Below, in pieces: positions 37,501-51,100 of a DNA stretch of 64,000 nucleotides (position 1 is its first letter; each line of letters opens with the position of its first letter). The translations under genes were made by a program, and so were the position numbers. Source of the stretch: Gonocerus acuteangulatus (taxonomy: Eukaryota > Arthropoda > Insecta > Hemiptera > Coreidae); contig OX328126.1 in the NCBI GenBank assembly GCA_946811695.1, positions 86,065,536 through 86,129,535 on the forward strand, in the 5' to 3' direction. The notes beneath the pieces were generated by a model. The model was not told the origin of the DNA. It searched no databases and saw nothing but the letters and a program-made list of their open reading frames with translations.

Positions 37501-40500
37501 TTGTTTCCCTTTTAATTTTTTCTATGAATACGTACAAATTTAAATAAAATAATTTAAAATTAAATTATAAATTTTTATTTTATTACAATACAGTAGAATC
37601 TCCCTAATGTGGCATTGCCGGGACTGGGGTACAGTGGGATTAGAAATTTCAGTTAGGAAGCGGTAACTTATGTACTTGGAAAACCTTATTATTTGAGGAT
37701 ACAATAATATGTACCATTTTTAATATATTTATTTCTTTGCATATTTAAGTAAAATTTAGGTACCAAATTATAAAATAAATTCAAAATGTATAAATCCTTG
37801 CTGGTGTATATCAGCTCCAGCTGCAGGTGCCTTAGTAGAAACATTTATTTTCTCAGTATAAACAAAATTTCCTGCCTCTAAAACGAAACAAATATGCCTT
37901 CTTTGACTTCCATTCAATGAAATACCATGAAAAAAATGATTGGCTAGCTAGGAAGGGAAGATTTTCTAGGAATTCATTCCTCTCGGAGACCGCCGGATTG
38001 GAGAGAGGGACGAGGAGGATAAGGGAGAGTCTACTGTATATATATTATAGAGCAAAATATTGAATAGATAAAGCATGCAATTACTTGTATTTTTTCGTTT
38101 GGTCTTGAATTTCTTCAGCCTTAGCTACAGATTGGTCAGAGAATTTCATTAAGTCCTCAAGTTTTAAGATCAATGATTTTATTCGTTTGGCCAAATCAGC
38201 AATGGCAGCAGCTCTTTCCTCTACGGGTTTTAAAACCTTCTTCATTTCATCGAGAAGAACTTCAGCACGAGCAAGTTCTTTTTGACGGATACCGTCTGGG
38301 GTGTAAGATAATTTTAAAGATTGTAATTCTTCTAAAATTCTCTTTGCCTCATCCAAATAATCATTGAATTGTGAGCCGGAATAACCATAGTTAAAACCTG
38401 AAATATAATAATAAAAAATGAAAGAATGAAGAAGTTAATTATTTATTAATTTTTACTAATATTAAAAAAATAGTAATGATTATTTAAATTAGAATTTCGT
38501 AAATGGGTACTGGAAGTTTTTTCTGGGTTTGTAATTTAAGAAAGGCTACTCATATCTTTTACAAAACTGAATAACCTTCATTGTCCCTAGTGGTAGAGAT
38601 ATTGCTGACTATAAATATTCAACAGATAATTGTCAAAAGTAGAAGAATAAAAGTGTCAACATTTTGTCCTGAATGTGAAGGTCAGAGACACTATTGTTTG
38701 GCGTGTTTCAATAGAGTACATCGTCCCTGAATGGTTTTGAAATTCAATTATTCCTATTATTATTGTTAATCTTCATGAACTTTAAGAATTATAAAGTAAT
38801 TTCATACATTCTATTTTTTTTTTATTATTTCATTTCTACCTTATAAAATTATAAGCCACCCAAAAGCCATAAAAATGAAATTTCCAAAAACCAACATACT
38901 GGGCAGAACAATTGGGCCTCGCCAGTCAACGTACAACAGTGGAATATAAAGTATTTGTGCCCTATTTTCCTGTTACGGGTGACCCCCGTGGTATAATGAA
39001 ATTATTCCCTATCGGTCAAGGTGACTCCCACTGGGCGCTTAATGTGTTAATTAGATTCTCCTTGTCCAATTTTCTATAAAAAAGTGTACCTGGAAGTCTA
39101 TGTAATCATGAGTTTTACCTGCTCCATTCTTGAAACTTTCAGCAATGACAATTACATCCTGCACTGATTTCTTAGCTTCTTCAATGGCTGACTGTACTAG
39201 TTCGTCGGTTTCTTTTGCTTCATTCAATAGACTTTCATCCATGGACTTATTCGTTTTACCAACTATATATTCGACCTGTAACATGGTCCGTTATTATAAA
39301 ATCATTGCTTTAAAATCTGAAAGTCAGACTGGGAACTATAGTAGTAGTTTTGAGCTAATATATTCAAATTGCCCGAAAACGTAAAAGTAAAAACAAAATA
39401 AAATCTAACCTACAGGAACTATATCGCTATAGATCATTTCCATAACCTACTTATTCTTAGTGTTTTGATCAGTCATATGAAAACATAATTGGTGGAATTT
39501 TGGGGTTCTCTACATTCTGAAGTAGAGAAAGAAAGAAGGAAGGAGGGAGGGAGGGAGGGAGAGATTTCATTGCTTAGGATTACTTACAAAGAGCTAAGCC
39601 TCAGCATCATTATTATACATGGTGATTCAGGTCTAAGTAGCCAAACTCTGGGAGGTGATTGTACACATAATTTCCAACAAAAAGTTCATTTGAAGTATGG
39701 TCCGATTCCGAAAGGAAAAGGAGCTATGTCCAATTTTCTGTTTTTTTTTTTTGTTTTTTTTTTAACGTACTCATGTTTATTAATGAACAAGAAAGAATTG
39801 CTCAAAAACTATTCAAGATAAGTAAATTCTAATTATGCCATCATAAAATAGACAAAATTTCCTTAAAAAAAAAAAAACCAGCAATTTAACTCATTAAAAC
39901 CATTATTAAAAGATACTTTTTGGACTTTTCCAATAATTTCTTTCAGTAACTTTTTATTGCTTTCGGACTGGACAATGAATTCCCACAGTTTAGCCAATAA
40001 AAAATGAATAATTTTTAATTTCTTCACACAAGGTATTGTAAAGTAACAAATCTACATTCCACATTTTTTTTTGACAAAAGGGAGCCAATCGTTCAATTTA
40101 TCCCTAAATAAACCTCCACTTAATTTTCATAGATTTAATGCTTACTAAATGTAGAAGTTTTTGTGAAAGTATTTAATCTGTAGTCCGTTAGGGGGGTGAG
40201 GAAAAAAAATCACGAAAAAACTGTGATTCATTGATAAAAACAGAAGTGCGTTATTGAACGTCCAAAAAGTATCTTTTAATAATAGTTTTAATGAATTAAA
40301 TTGCTGTTTTTTTAAAGGAAATTTTGTCTATTATATGATGGCATAACTAGAATTTACTTATCTTAAATAGTTCTTGAGCAATTATTTCTTATTCATTAAA
40401 AAACATGAGTACGTTAAAAAAACAGAAAATTGTACATAGTTCCTTTTCCTTTCGGAATCAGACCATACTTCAAATGAACTTTTTTGTTGGAAATTATGTG

Positions 40501-43500
40501 TACAATCACCTCCTAGAGTTTGGCTACTTAGACCTGAATCACCCTGTATTTTGTAGTTAATGTGTTTTTTGTACAATCCAACAAGGTTCAAATTTTGTAG
40601 CATATTAAGGTACAATAGATGTCGGGTGGTTATTTGCAAAAAAACCTTTCTTTAATTCACACAGGGAGGCCCGGTGGCCGTGAGTATTAAGGCGTGAGAT
40701 CTTAACACTCCTCGCCAAAGATTGTGGGTTCAATTCTCACTATCAGTCCTATCCTGGCTAGAAAAGGGTGGTAACCTATAGATAACCCGTCCCAAAATTC
40801 TTAGTTAATAATAATGGACGTTAAAATTTAAATAATTCAGACAGAGGAAAATCCACAAGTAAAAGTTATATATGAATATTATCGTGCTTCAGAAGAAAAG
40901 GCAAATCATTTTTTATTTTATAAAACAAGTGAAGTGCATAATTTTTTTTGAAAAAATTATGCCAAAATGATCATACTTACATTTCTTCTTAATTTGTCTA
41001 CATCATCGACAATCATATTGATGTTATCTTTTATTGGAATAAAATTTAATCCATTGCTGTCAAGTTCAGTAACGTTCGGGTGAAGGCTGTTTACTGTGTT
41101 ATTGATGAAAATAAGCCTTTGGCGTGTGAAAAAGCTTTCATTGAAACTCTAAAAAAAAAATTATGTAAGTTTTATTAAGTATAATTATATTAAATTTACT
41201 GCTTCTACTACTTAAGCATGCTTATTTTATAGGTAGAGGTAATGCTATTATATCAATTGCATTATATTTTTTAACTCGGTATTCCAGCTTCTTTTCTTGA
41301 CTTTTGGGTTGTAAAATATGTTTTTAACATTTTTTACTGGTGATTTCAATAAAAACTTCAGACTCCTCACTTCTTCAGATTCGAGTCACTTCATATTCCT
41401 CAGGACTCTTGTTGAGCTTTCTATGGACACATGGAGGTCCACCTGGACCACTTTGGAAACTAAGAAACTAGATAAAATATACTTAAAACAGTAATTCTAA
41501 AAAATGTTAATTTTAATACCAAAAAATCGGTGGCAAAAGGGCCGAATTTGCTGTGAAGACCATCCATTGTGTCAAGGAGATCATCGATGCATTTGTCACA
41601 TTCCAGGCAGCCTTCTCCTTGCTTGAGGACCCAACGATGAGGGCAATGATCACATTTCTCTCCAATAACTCCAGGAAGGCATTCACACTTCCCTGTGTTT
41701 GGATTGCATCCTACTCCAACCGAGTATCCAATATTGCACGAGCACACTGAAAGAACAAAACAAATAATTTAGCAATATGAACACTGTTAGGATTTTTATA
41801 TCATGCCACTTTTCTCAGCAAAGAAAGAAGTCACCCTTTTCCATTGCTATGTTTCTTTTCTCTTCAATAAGAAGGAATTTTGTTTCCAGCATTGTATTTC
41901 TGTTGTAAATTGTCAAAAATATTTGCACAGATGACCACCTGTTAAGTTTTAACACAAAGTGATACAACACAAGTGATACAATTGTACCGCTAATGGAGTA
42001 TTGGCTGGGGCTGAGGCGATTTACAGGCTCTGCCTGCTCCCACCAGCTGAATCGGTGTTATGGGTCACGGGACAACCCACAAAGGTTCATTTCAAGGTGT
42101 ACCTGATTGAAATTAAATGAAATGAAAATTTTTATTCTTATTCCGGAACACCTGCCCCATAGGAATAATTTTGAATTTACAAAATAATACACAATTTAAT
42201 AAATGAAATTATAAATACTACAAATATATAATGTACAGCTTGTATATAAACTAGGGATTGAGTAAAACTTGCAAAGATAGAAAGTGGAGGGAGAGTTGGT
42301 ATTTAAAGGTTTCTAGGTTGGTAGAATGGCGGTTAAACAGAAGTAAGGAATTCCATAGCGAGGTGGCACTGGTGACAGATGATTTTTCAAATAATGCAGT
42401 ACGGTGGGAAGGAATATAAACATCGGAAGGGCGAGATCGGGTGTTAAGGGAGTGAACAGAGGATTTTAATTTAAGGAGTTGAAAAATATAAGAAGGTCTT
42501 CAGGATTTAATTACTTAGTAAAGGGCTGCGCCGAGGAAGAACGGTCGACTATAAAGAGGGAATAGCCAAATTAGCTCCTGGTAGTAATGTGATATGTGGG
42601 AGTCTCTGGGGATCCCGAGGATAAAACGAATGAAACAGTTCATGAGGCGTTCCCTATGGGATTGCTCTGGCCCGACCAATTCTCTTATGTAATTGGCTCA
42701 ATTGTTTCTTTTCATGTACATTCGCGCTAAACAACAGGAAGTTAATGTCAACAGTGGATTCTTCTAATTATTTATTTGTCATTCTAAAATTATTAATGTT
42801 ATATTTGAAGAAGTTTCGTTCGTTCGTTCGTCAGTTATGACTCTGGCATAACTTAAATTTTGTGACATAGTTTCAAAATTCATGATTTTTTTTTTTTTTT
42901 TGATTTTCCTGCCCTATTTTCAATTTCATGCAGTAGACACCCTGCAAGGCCTACTCTGTCTTTAATGGGTTCCTTCAAAGGGAAAAAATCAGATAGCAAA
43001 TTTTACAATCCTAATTATAATTTCTCTTACTCTTCGAGTTATACTATTAAAATCTAATTTCCTTCTTTCTTCCACTACCAACAAGCCTTAAAATGACCTT
43101 AAGGAAAGTCAGTAGAAAATAATGGGATTTAGAATGTATATAATCTAAATACTAACATGTACATCCTTCCGGAGTGTAATTCCAGTAGCCGTGGTCGCAC
43201 CTGTCACACGCCCTTCCAGTCACTCCAGGTTTGCACTTACAGTTCCCAGTCTCTACATCACACTGGGAACTCTCTGAGGCAGCTCCACATTCACAGGGTT
43301 TGCATCCCTAATTATTTGGAGAAGTTAATATTTAGGCGTATAAATGTAAAACTTCTAAATGCAGTCATAAATCCAAGAGTTTTGTATACCTCGCAACTAT
43401 GTAGGCCATAATGATCTGGAATACAAGTGTTGCAATTTTCTCCTGTCACGTTTGGATGGCATTCACATATACCGGTAGTATGGTCACACCTTGCAGTTCC

Positions 43501-46500
43501 ACATTTGTCACAAACACAACCTGAAATTGGAAGAAAAAAAAATATTACAAACATCAACTTGTTGCAATAATGACATCAGGAAATATTTGAGGGAAGCAGG
43601 CCTTAAAATCAAATTAGCAAGACAGCAGGCCCAGATCCTTCTTATAGTGTTGCAAAATAGCACGCCATCATTTAAGTCTAATAGGAGTGGCTCTTAAGAG
43701 CTAGACTTCTCAGAGCTGGGCTCGGGAGGAGGTGCAAGCCTTTAAATCGCGGCTGGAGTCTAAGATTCACTTTTTACTTTTTTAAAAATTATAATATGAT
43801 GGAAGGAGCAAACAGCTGTTTTGTGGAGTAGCCTAAATAAATAAAATTAGTTGTGAGAATTCGCTGGATTAAAAAAAAAAAAAAAAAAAAAAAACAATAA
43901 AAAGAAGCACTATAGCCTGTTCAGATAAGCCCAGGAGTTCAATTGCACATGTGTGGACTTCGGCAGGAGTTTCTCCCTGATCTCTCCCTTCCGATCCGCC
44001 ATTTACATTACTATTTCAATGAACAACATGCTATGTGAATCACTATAAAAACTGATTAAGTCTCGTTTAAGACTAGGGAATGATTTGATAGGTTAGATAA
44101 GGGAGAGAGTGTTTGATATTTATCAATACATAGTCAAAGCTAAGGTTGAAAACGTTTTAAATTTCATTGTGATAAGATTGTACTGAGAGAATTTTTACCA
44201 CCAATTTTTTACCGTGAACATAGGCCAAGCCCTTTTCCCTCCATCTAACCATCTATTTAAACAGGCAACGTTATAGTCTAAATTGTTTTCAGCATTAGCT
44301 TCTCGTAGCCTTCCCTAGTCCTAAGCGATACGTAATCAGTTTTTTTATTGAGTTTCATGTAGTGTGTTGTTCATTGAAATAGTAAAATGGCGGACACGTC
44401 AGGAATAATTCCAGCAGAATTCCATACATGCGGGATTTGAACTATTCCATGTAACTGAATGGGCTATAGGTAACTCTTTCCTTCTCACTTCCTGTACACT
44501 TCCGGTTAAAAGATGTCAATAAATAACAGCCTGCTATTCTGAAATTATTAGAAAAAAATATACTGAGTGCTTTGTTGATTAATATATTAGTACTGTAGAT
44601 CGAATTATTTGTGATTTTATTATTAAAATCACTTGTTAACAATTATGATGACTGGTAGCATAAATGAAGTATTATCAAAATACAAAGTTAATATCAATGC
44701 AATTTTTCCTAAAAAATAAACCAATCTTACTCTGGCAGTTCTTGGAGTAGACAGCATCCCCGTAGTATCCTGGAGCACAGATAGCACACGCTTGTCCAAA
44801 AGTATTGTTCAAGCACTTAAGGCATTCTCCAGTGATGGAGTCACAGGAACCGTCAATACTTGGGTCAATATTCCCAGAACACTGGCATGGTTTGCATTCG
44901 CCCGCTGTAAACAACAAATAATAACATAAATGAATAAGATTTTATTAAATAAATTGTACGAACAAATTTGTTGCTCTACAAATTACATAACAATTTATCG
45001 GCTTGTAAAAATTACTCAAAACAAAATTTCTAGTTATAATCACTTTTCCTTCCTCCTTCCATGGGGTGGACAAGGGCTTATGACTTTTGTTTAATGAGTG
45101 GGGATTAGAAAATTTCATCTCATGGATCACAAGAAGAACACTGTTTTAAATTTGTCTGGATATAATCAGATTTTCAGAGAAATATGAAAAAATATTTTTC
45201 CTTGGAAAAATTGTGAACAGACGGTTAAAAAAAGAAAACAAGCTCTTCAGAAACCCCGTCAACATCCGTGCTCTGAACACCTAGAGGAATACATGAATGC
45301 TAAAAAGGATTCCAGATATAAAATTAAACACAACAAAAGGAAATCCTGGGGAGACTTTACATCACTGTTAAACTTCTACACAACACCCGCCATTGTTTGG
45401 GATATGATTAGAAAAATAAATGGACAAAAACGAATTAGTTTGATAACATGCTTAATATTTGATGATTCCTTTATCACTGAAGCAGTACAATTTGCTAAGC
45501 ATCTTGTAAAATAATGTCAATCTGAAATTATCAATAAAAATATATAAATTCTTTGCAGACCCACTGGACACTCTTAACTTTCCTCATACCTACATAGAAT
45601 TAACGGTTACATTGAAAAATCTAAATTATTGTTATATCGACAACAATTACACCTACTTTGTGTATTACTTTATTTTAATGCGAACATTTGTTTTTCATTA
45701 ACATTTTTATTTTAAGATATTAAGAAACCTTTGAAAAGGAGCTGAAGCAAGGCTAGAATCATGTCAGGAAAAATGAAAACAATTGTTTAACCAAATAAAA
45801 ACAACTTATTAGACATAGAAGGCTATTAGACGAATATATATATATATATATTATAGATGTTGAAGAAATTTGTCAAGACATCATACCTGTGGAATTTGTG
45901 AAAAAATGTTTTATGAGAAGCATGAAATAGAAGAGTAAAGACATACTTTTGTATTAATCAGCCTAAAATAGTCAGTTTATTGAATTTTTATAATTAACAA
46001 TTTTCTAGTTCATTTATTAATAGTAGAATTGTCCATATAGCTGACTTACCTCCTTCAATCTCTGGTGTGCCGAAGTAACCCACTGCACACGACTCACAAC
46101 GGCTTCCAAAATATCCTTCCTTACATTCACAACTTATTTCTTGACCATCTGGTGAAAGCTCACAACTAACTGCAAAACTAAAATGGAAAATAATTACTTG
46201 CTAACAATATCCATTAATTAGTAAATATTTCAACATGATCTTATTTAAATTTCAAGAGAAACATTTACATAAAATGTTGTCTTGATGAATGAGGCTTACA
46301 TTCATTTTCAGAATTGCATTAAATGTCTCACAACCTTTAATTGTCGAATAACTTTGAAATTTCAAATATATGTAATCGATAGTACTCACAAGATATCAGC
46401 ATTTTCATAAATGATATAAGATGAAATTTCTTAATTTGTTTATTGAAGACGGTCTTTAAATAACAGCCTGAATGACACACTTAATTTAATATTAAAAAAA

Positions 46501-48092
46501 AAATCCTTTTTTACATGTTATCCCCCTTAAAAGTGCCTGCATTTTTTATTATTCATTGTAAAATTGCCTTAATTTTAGGTTAAAGATTGTTGGATTCTGA
46601 ATAAAACACCTTTCCCCTATGCTCAGTACCTGGTGTCCCAATGTACAGCTCGGCCGTTTATCTGTGTGCACCCTTTGCTACTATCCTCTTAGAAAACCAA
46701 AGGCTGAAGGCATTGTTTGCTCTTGTCCGTCTGGCCCGGGACTCTAAATCTTTAGCTGAGAACTCTGATGTTTTTAGGAAAGACCCCCCTCACACCCTCC
46801 CACCTTGCATCACAACCAACGGCTCGTGCACACAGATAAACTTATCTGCTTACCTACTACGTACTCTCATACTAAAGAGATTTCGAAGTGCATAAAACAC
46901 TTCATGAAACAAGCATTACCGGCTCTACGACTATTAAATTTTGTCGAAGGTCAATAATAAAAAACACACAATTAATTCTACACTATAAATTTAAGTGAAT
47001 TTAGTGACATAGGATATAAATTTAATAACGAGCATACATACTTGTTGCTCGTCTGCGGCAATGGGCAGGCACAAATGAGGCAGTCATATGGGCTTCCATT
47101 TCTAGCATCTCCATGATACCCAACTGCACACTTCTCGCAATGATCACCTGTTGTATTATGCTGACAATCCTGTTGAAAAAATATATCATAAAAAAACAGT
47201 CTACCACTTGAGGTAGATACATTAAACATACTTAACTTAATATACAGGGTGTCACAAATTTAAATGGCAAACCTTCAGGAGCGTGTAGGGGACCTAAAAA
47301 CTAAGACAAAAAGTTCTTTACAGATTTGCTCTCTTTTGCTTTGTTTTGGAGAAAATCGCAAAAACAAAACAAAACAAGTTCTCATTTTTGTGCTTGTTTA
47401 TTTACATTTTATTTATGCTATAATCTATTTAATGAAGATATTGCTCAAATTTACATTGTTAATGGAAACGAGTTGCCATTGGATTTTTTTTTCAAGACAC
47501 CAATTACTAAAATTCAATCTCTTGACATAATCTTGAAGTAATAAATTCTACACTATTTGACAACTAACTAACTAATGTAATGTGCATTAGTGCTCATAGC
47601 TTCAGATGCGAAGCCCTTAAAATAAATAAAATAAATAAATAAATACTCTATTTGAAGATGGTACGGATAGCCACACAACCGATGATAGCAATTATCATCT
47701 TTCAAAGTTTGTCTTATTGCCTGTGGCGACATTCTTAATGCAGCTTTTGCTCTTCGGACGCTAGACATCAGATATGTAAACACTTGATGTTATCCTTTAC
47801 ACACTTTCATTTATTTACATATTTGACTTCTACTGAGATCCTTAAATCAGTCTTCAGTCGGTTACTCAGATATTTTGATGTGAATAATATTAGCCACAAT
47901 GTTCTAATGTTGAGTACTCTGGTATTGTTTCTTCTTTTGTGGTTTTCTCCAAAACAAAGCTAAAACGAGGAATCTCTAAAGCATTTTTTGTCTTAGTTTT
48001 TCAGCCCCTTTTGAAGGTTTTGCCATTTAAATTCGGGACACCCTGTATATTAAAAAAAAACTGAATCTCCACATGTTAAAAATTGCCCCCCC

Positions 48093-48140
<48 letters not shown>

Positions 48141-51100
48141 GAGATAGCCAATGCTTTAGAAGCTATTATTTAAAACTTGGTCAGTCTTGTATTTAAGCTA
48201 TGACATAATATTTGATTAGTAATGTAAGTTTAAAAGTAAATAATACGAACAATACAGATTCCAGTTTGCTTGTCACAATCTTCTGCATGTCCGTTGCACT
48301 GGCATGGAACACAGTTCCCTCCGTAAGGACCAATATTGCTTCGATAATGGCCCTTGGCACACTCCTCACATGATAAGCCCACGTACTGCGGCTCGCAGAA
48401 ACACTGCTCCACTGATAGGGCTTGTCCTCGGTCGCTGTATTCATCACTAGCTGCATCAAGTTGGATGTTGCTTAACCTGAACAAAAATATTTCATTATTT
48501 AAATTTTAATGTCCATTATTATCAACTATGAATTTTAGGACGGGTTATCTATAGGTTACCATCCTTTTCTAGCCAGGATAGGGCTGATGGCATTTCTTCT
48601 TTCTAAAGAAAAGCCACCACCCCATAGTGTGTATGTATATATATATAATTTCAAGCCGAATCGCTGGCAAAAAATAGAATGTATTTTCCTATAAAAATTT
48701 AGTTTTATTAAGATACCAGGACCAAACCCTGACAAATTCTATCTTCGCATCACCAATGGTCAATGATCTCTCAATTTAAAACACTTATGTTTCACTATTT
48801 CTTTTATTTAACAGTTGAGTTGATTCAAACTGATAAATATAAATAACTGCGCCAATTATATTGGATACAATGAAAATCAATTAAGATTTAGTTTCAAATA
48901 TTGGTAGTTATACCTTGTAGTAGAGGACTGCTTCCAGAAAGTAGTCTTTATGTAAATCGCCTTGAGATCTCTGAGTACTTGCATTAATTGAGCTCTTGAA
49001 GCATGAAGGAAGTTGTTAGAGAGGATGAAGTTTGCTTCAGTGATTTCAGTCCTCATTAGCGTCCCTGTTTCTGAAGGAAGTTCATTTGAGTAGTGGAGGA
49101 GGTTCAAATTGGAACCGACAAGAACAACATCGGGTGCTGGTTCTGTTGGCTCATCTGCAAAATAAACCATGACATAGGATTGACTCTATCTAATGGACAC
49201 TAAGAAAATGCTTTTAATGAGGGAGAGTGTTAAGTATTATATTTTATACATATTGCATTAATAGATTTTCTCATTGTTTCTATTATTATGGGTGGGGTCG
49301 CTCAGATTACTGGAGAATATTTTTACTGGGGGATAGTTCCAACCAGTAAAAAGAGTTTTTTTTTTCATTTATACATATATTTTTTTTATTTATTAATTAT
49401 GGGCATTAAGAAATTTTCTAAAGATTCTAGCTGTGTCGAGTAGAACTGCTTGCTGGGATAGTATTAAGCGTTCCTCTGACAATTTCAGATATTTGGTGGC
49501 ACTGAGGGTAATATTCGGTATCAAGACCATTGGTCGAAATGCTAACTGCAGTAACTCTAGCAGAATCTAATTTATAGAGATCTTTTAACTCAATGTCCAA
49601 GTTTTTCCCAGCTTTTCGGCATATACTTTTCAAATACTTTCATCATTTGGCACTGAGATATCAATTATATCAGCAGTCTTATTATGCTTGTCGTTATGAT
49701 GAGAATATCTGATTTATTGTGGTGAACAGTTCGGTCTGTAATCATAGCTCAGTCCCAGTAGATTTTAATTCCATAATTTTCTAGAAGTCTTTGAGGGACA
49801 TAGCGATAATACGGTACCATACTTTCCGTAATGCCGAACCTTTATGCTAGTGCTTGATATCTTGGCAACATTGTTGTGTCTCTGAAGGTAATCAGGTTCA
49901 GCAAGAATTTTGCAGCCTGCCGTCACATGTTGAATCGACTCATACGCCTTGTTACATAATCTGGACTTGTCCGAAATACTAATATCTTTTAAAATGCATC
50001 GTCGGTAGGATCGTGTTGCAATTACTTGGTCCTGGATCGCTATGACAAAACCCTCAAGTTCTGAAAATAGCCGACCAGAAGTCAATCATACTATGTCGTC
50101 TGCACCTCCAAATCAAATAAACGATTGCAATATCACCCGTGCAATACTTCTCCAATCTTTTCCTCCAAGGAGGTATGGTTTGCGTTTTCTTATTACCTCT
50201 GCCCTCTTGACTTGGTGTTTTATCACATCCAATGCCCAAGAAGCAAGTAACAGCTATCACAGCTGAATAAATAAGATGACAAATGTCATCAATATCCTGT
50301 ATGGATTCAGCATGCGATTCCAGGATTGTATTCACCATTCTTACAGCATTGAAAGCCTTCCTGTTATATGGAACATGCGGGACCAGTAGTCAGCTGTGAA
50401 ATGGGATACCATGATATTGGATATACTCGGACATTCATTAGAAGGTCATTAAGCTTGGACAATACCTACTCCAAAAATCTAGTTCAATACCAACAAACCA
50501 ATCACTCTGTCCAATGCCAACTAATCAGGCACTTTAGTTCAATACCAACGAATTAATCTTTCAGTCCCATTCTGACTAATCAATTAATCTAGTTCAATAT
50601 AAACTAATCAATCACTCAGTTCACTGCCGACTAATCAATTAGTCTAGTTCAATACAGACTATTCAATCACTCAGTTCAATGCTGATTAATCAATCACTCT
50701 AGTTCAATGCAAACTAATCCTTCCTTTGAACAGTTTTTATGTCCACACATGAAAATCAAATTAGTAAATATATTTCTGTCCTTGCTCTATCTTTAGCAAA
50801 ACTGGTCAGGTATGAGTGTGATTTTGTACAAAAATATTTCGTTTAACAAAACGCCTAGTTCGACCTGAAACCTGAGGTGTTTGATGCTCATAATCATTGT
50901 TTAAAAAATTCAAAAATTACAAAAATTAGGAGACACTTAATGTTTGAGATATTATGATACAAAAATATACAAGTTATACTTACAAGGACCAGATGATGTT
51001 GTAAGTAACGTGTAGGAGAGATATCCACCATATGAAGTGAGCCTGTTGCCTAAATATTCTGCTGGAGCACTGTAGTAAACCATTTTCTCTTCGAGATCCT

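Noticed and set aside
43162..43307. Alternative donor GTACAT for the LE exon ending at 43157
   Set aside because: It would remove a conserved LE cysteine; GTTAGT further on gives the expected GCxxCxC spacing.
46641..46895. 84-codon + strand frame in a laminin intron
   Set aside because: Not recognised, no neighbouring exon signals; possibly old LINE DNA, but no motif seen.
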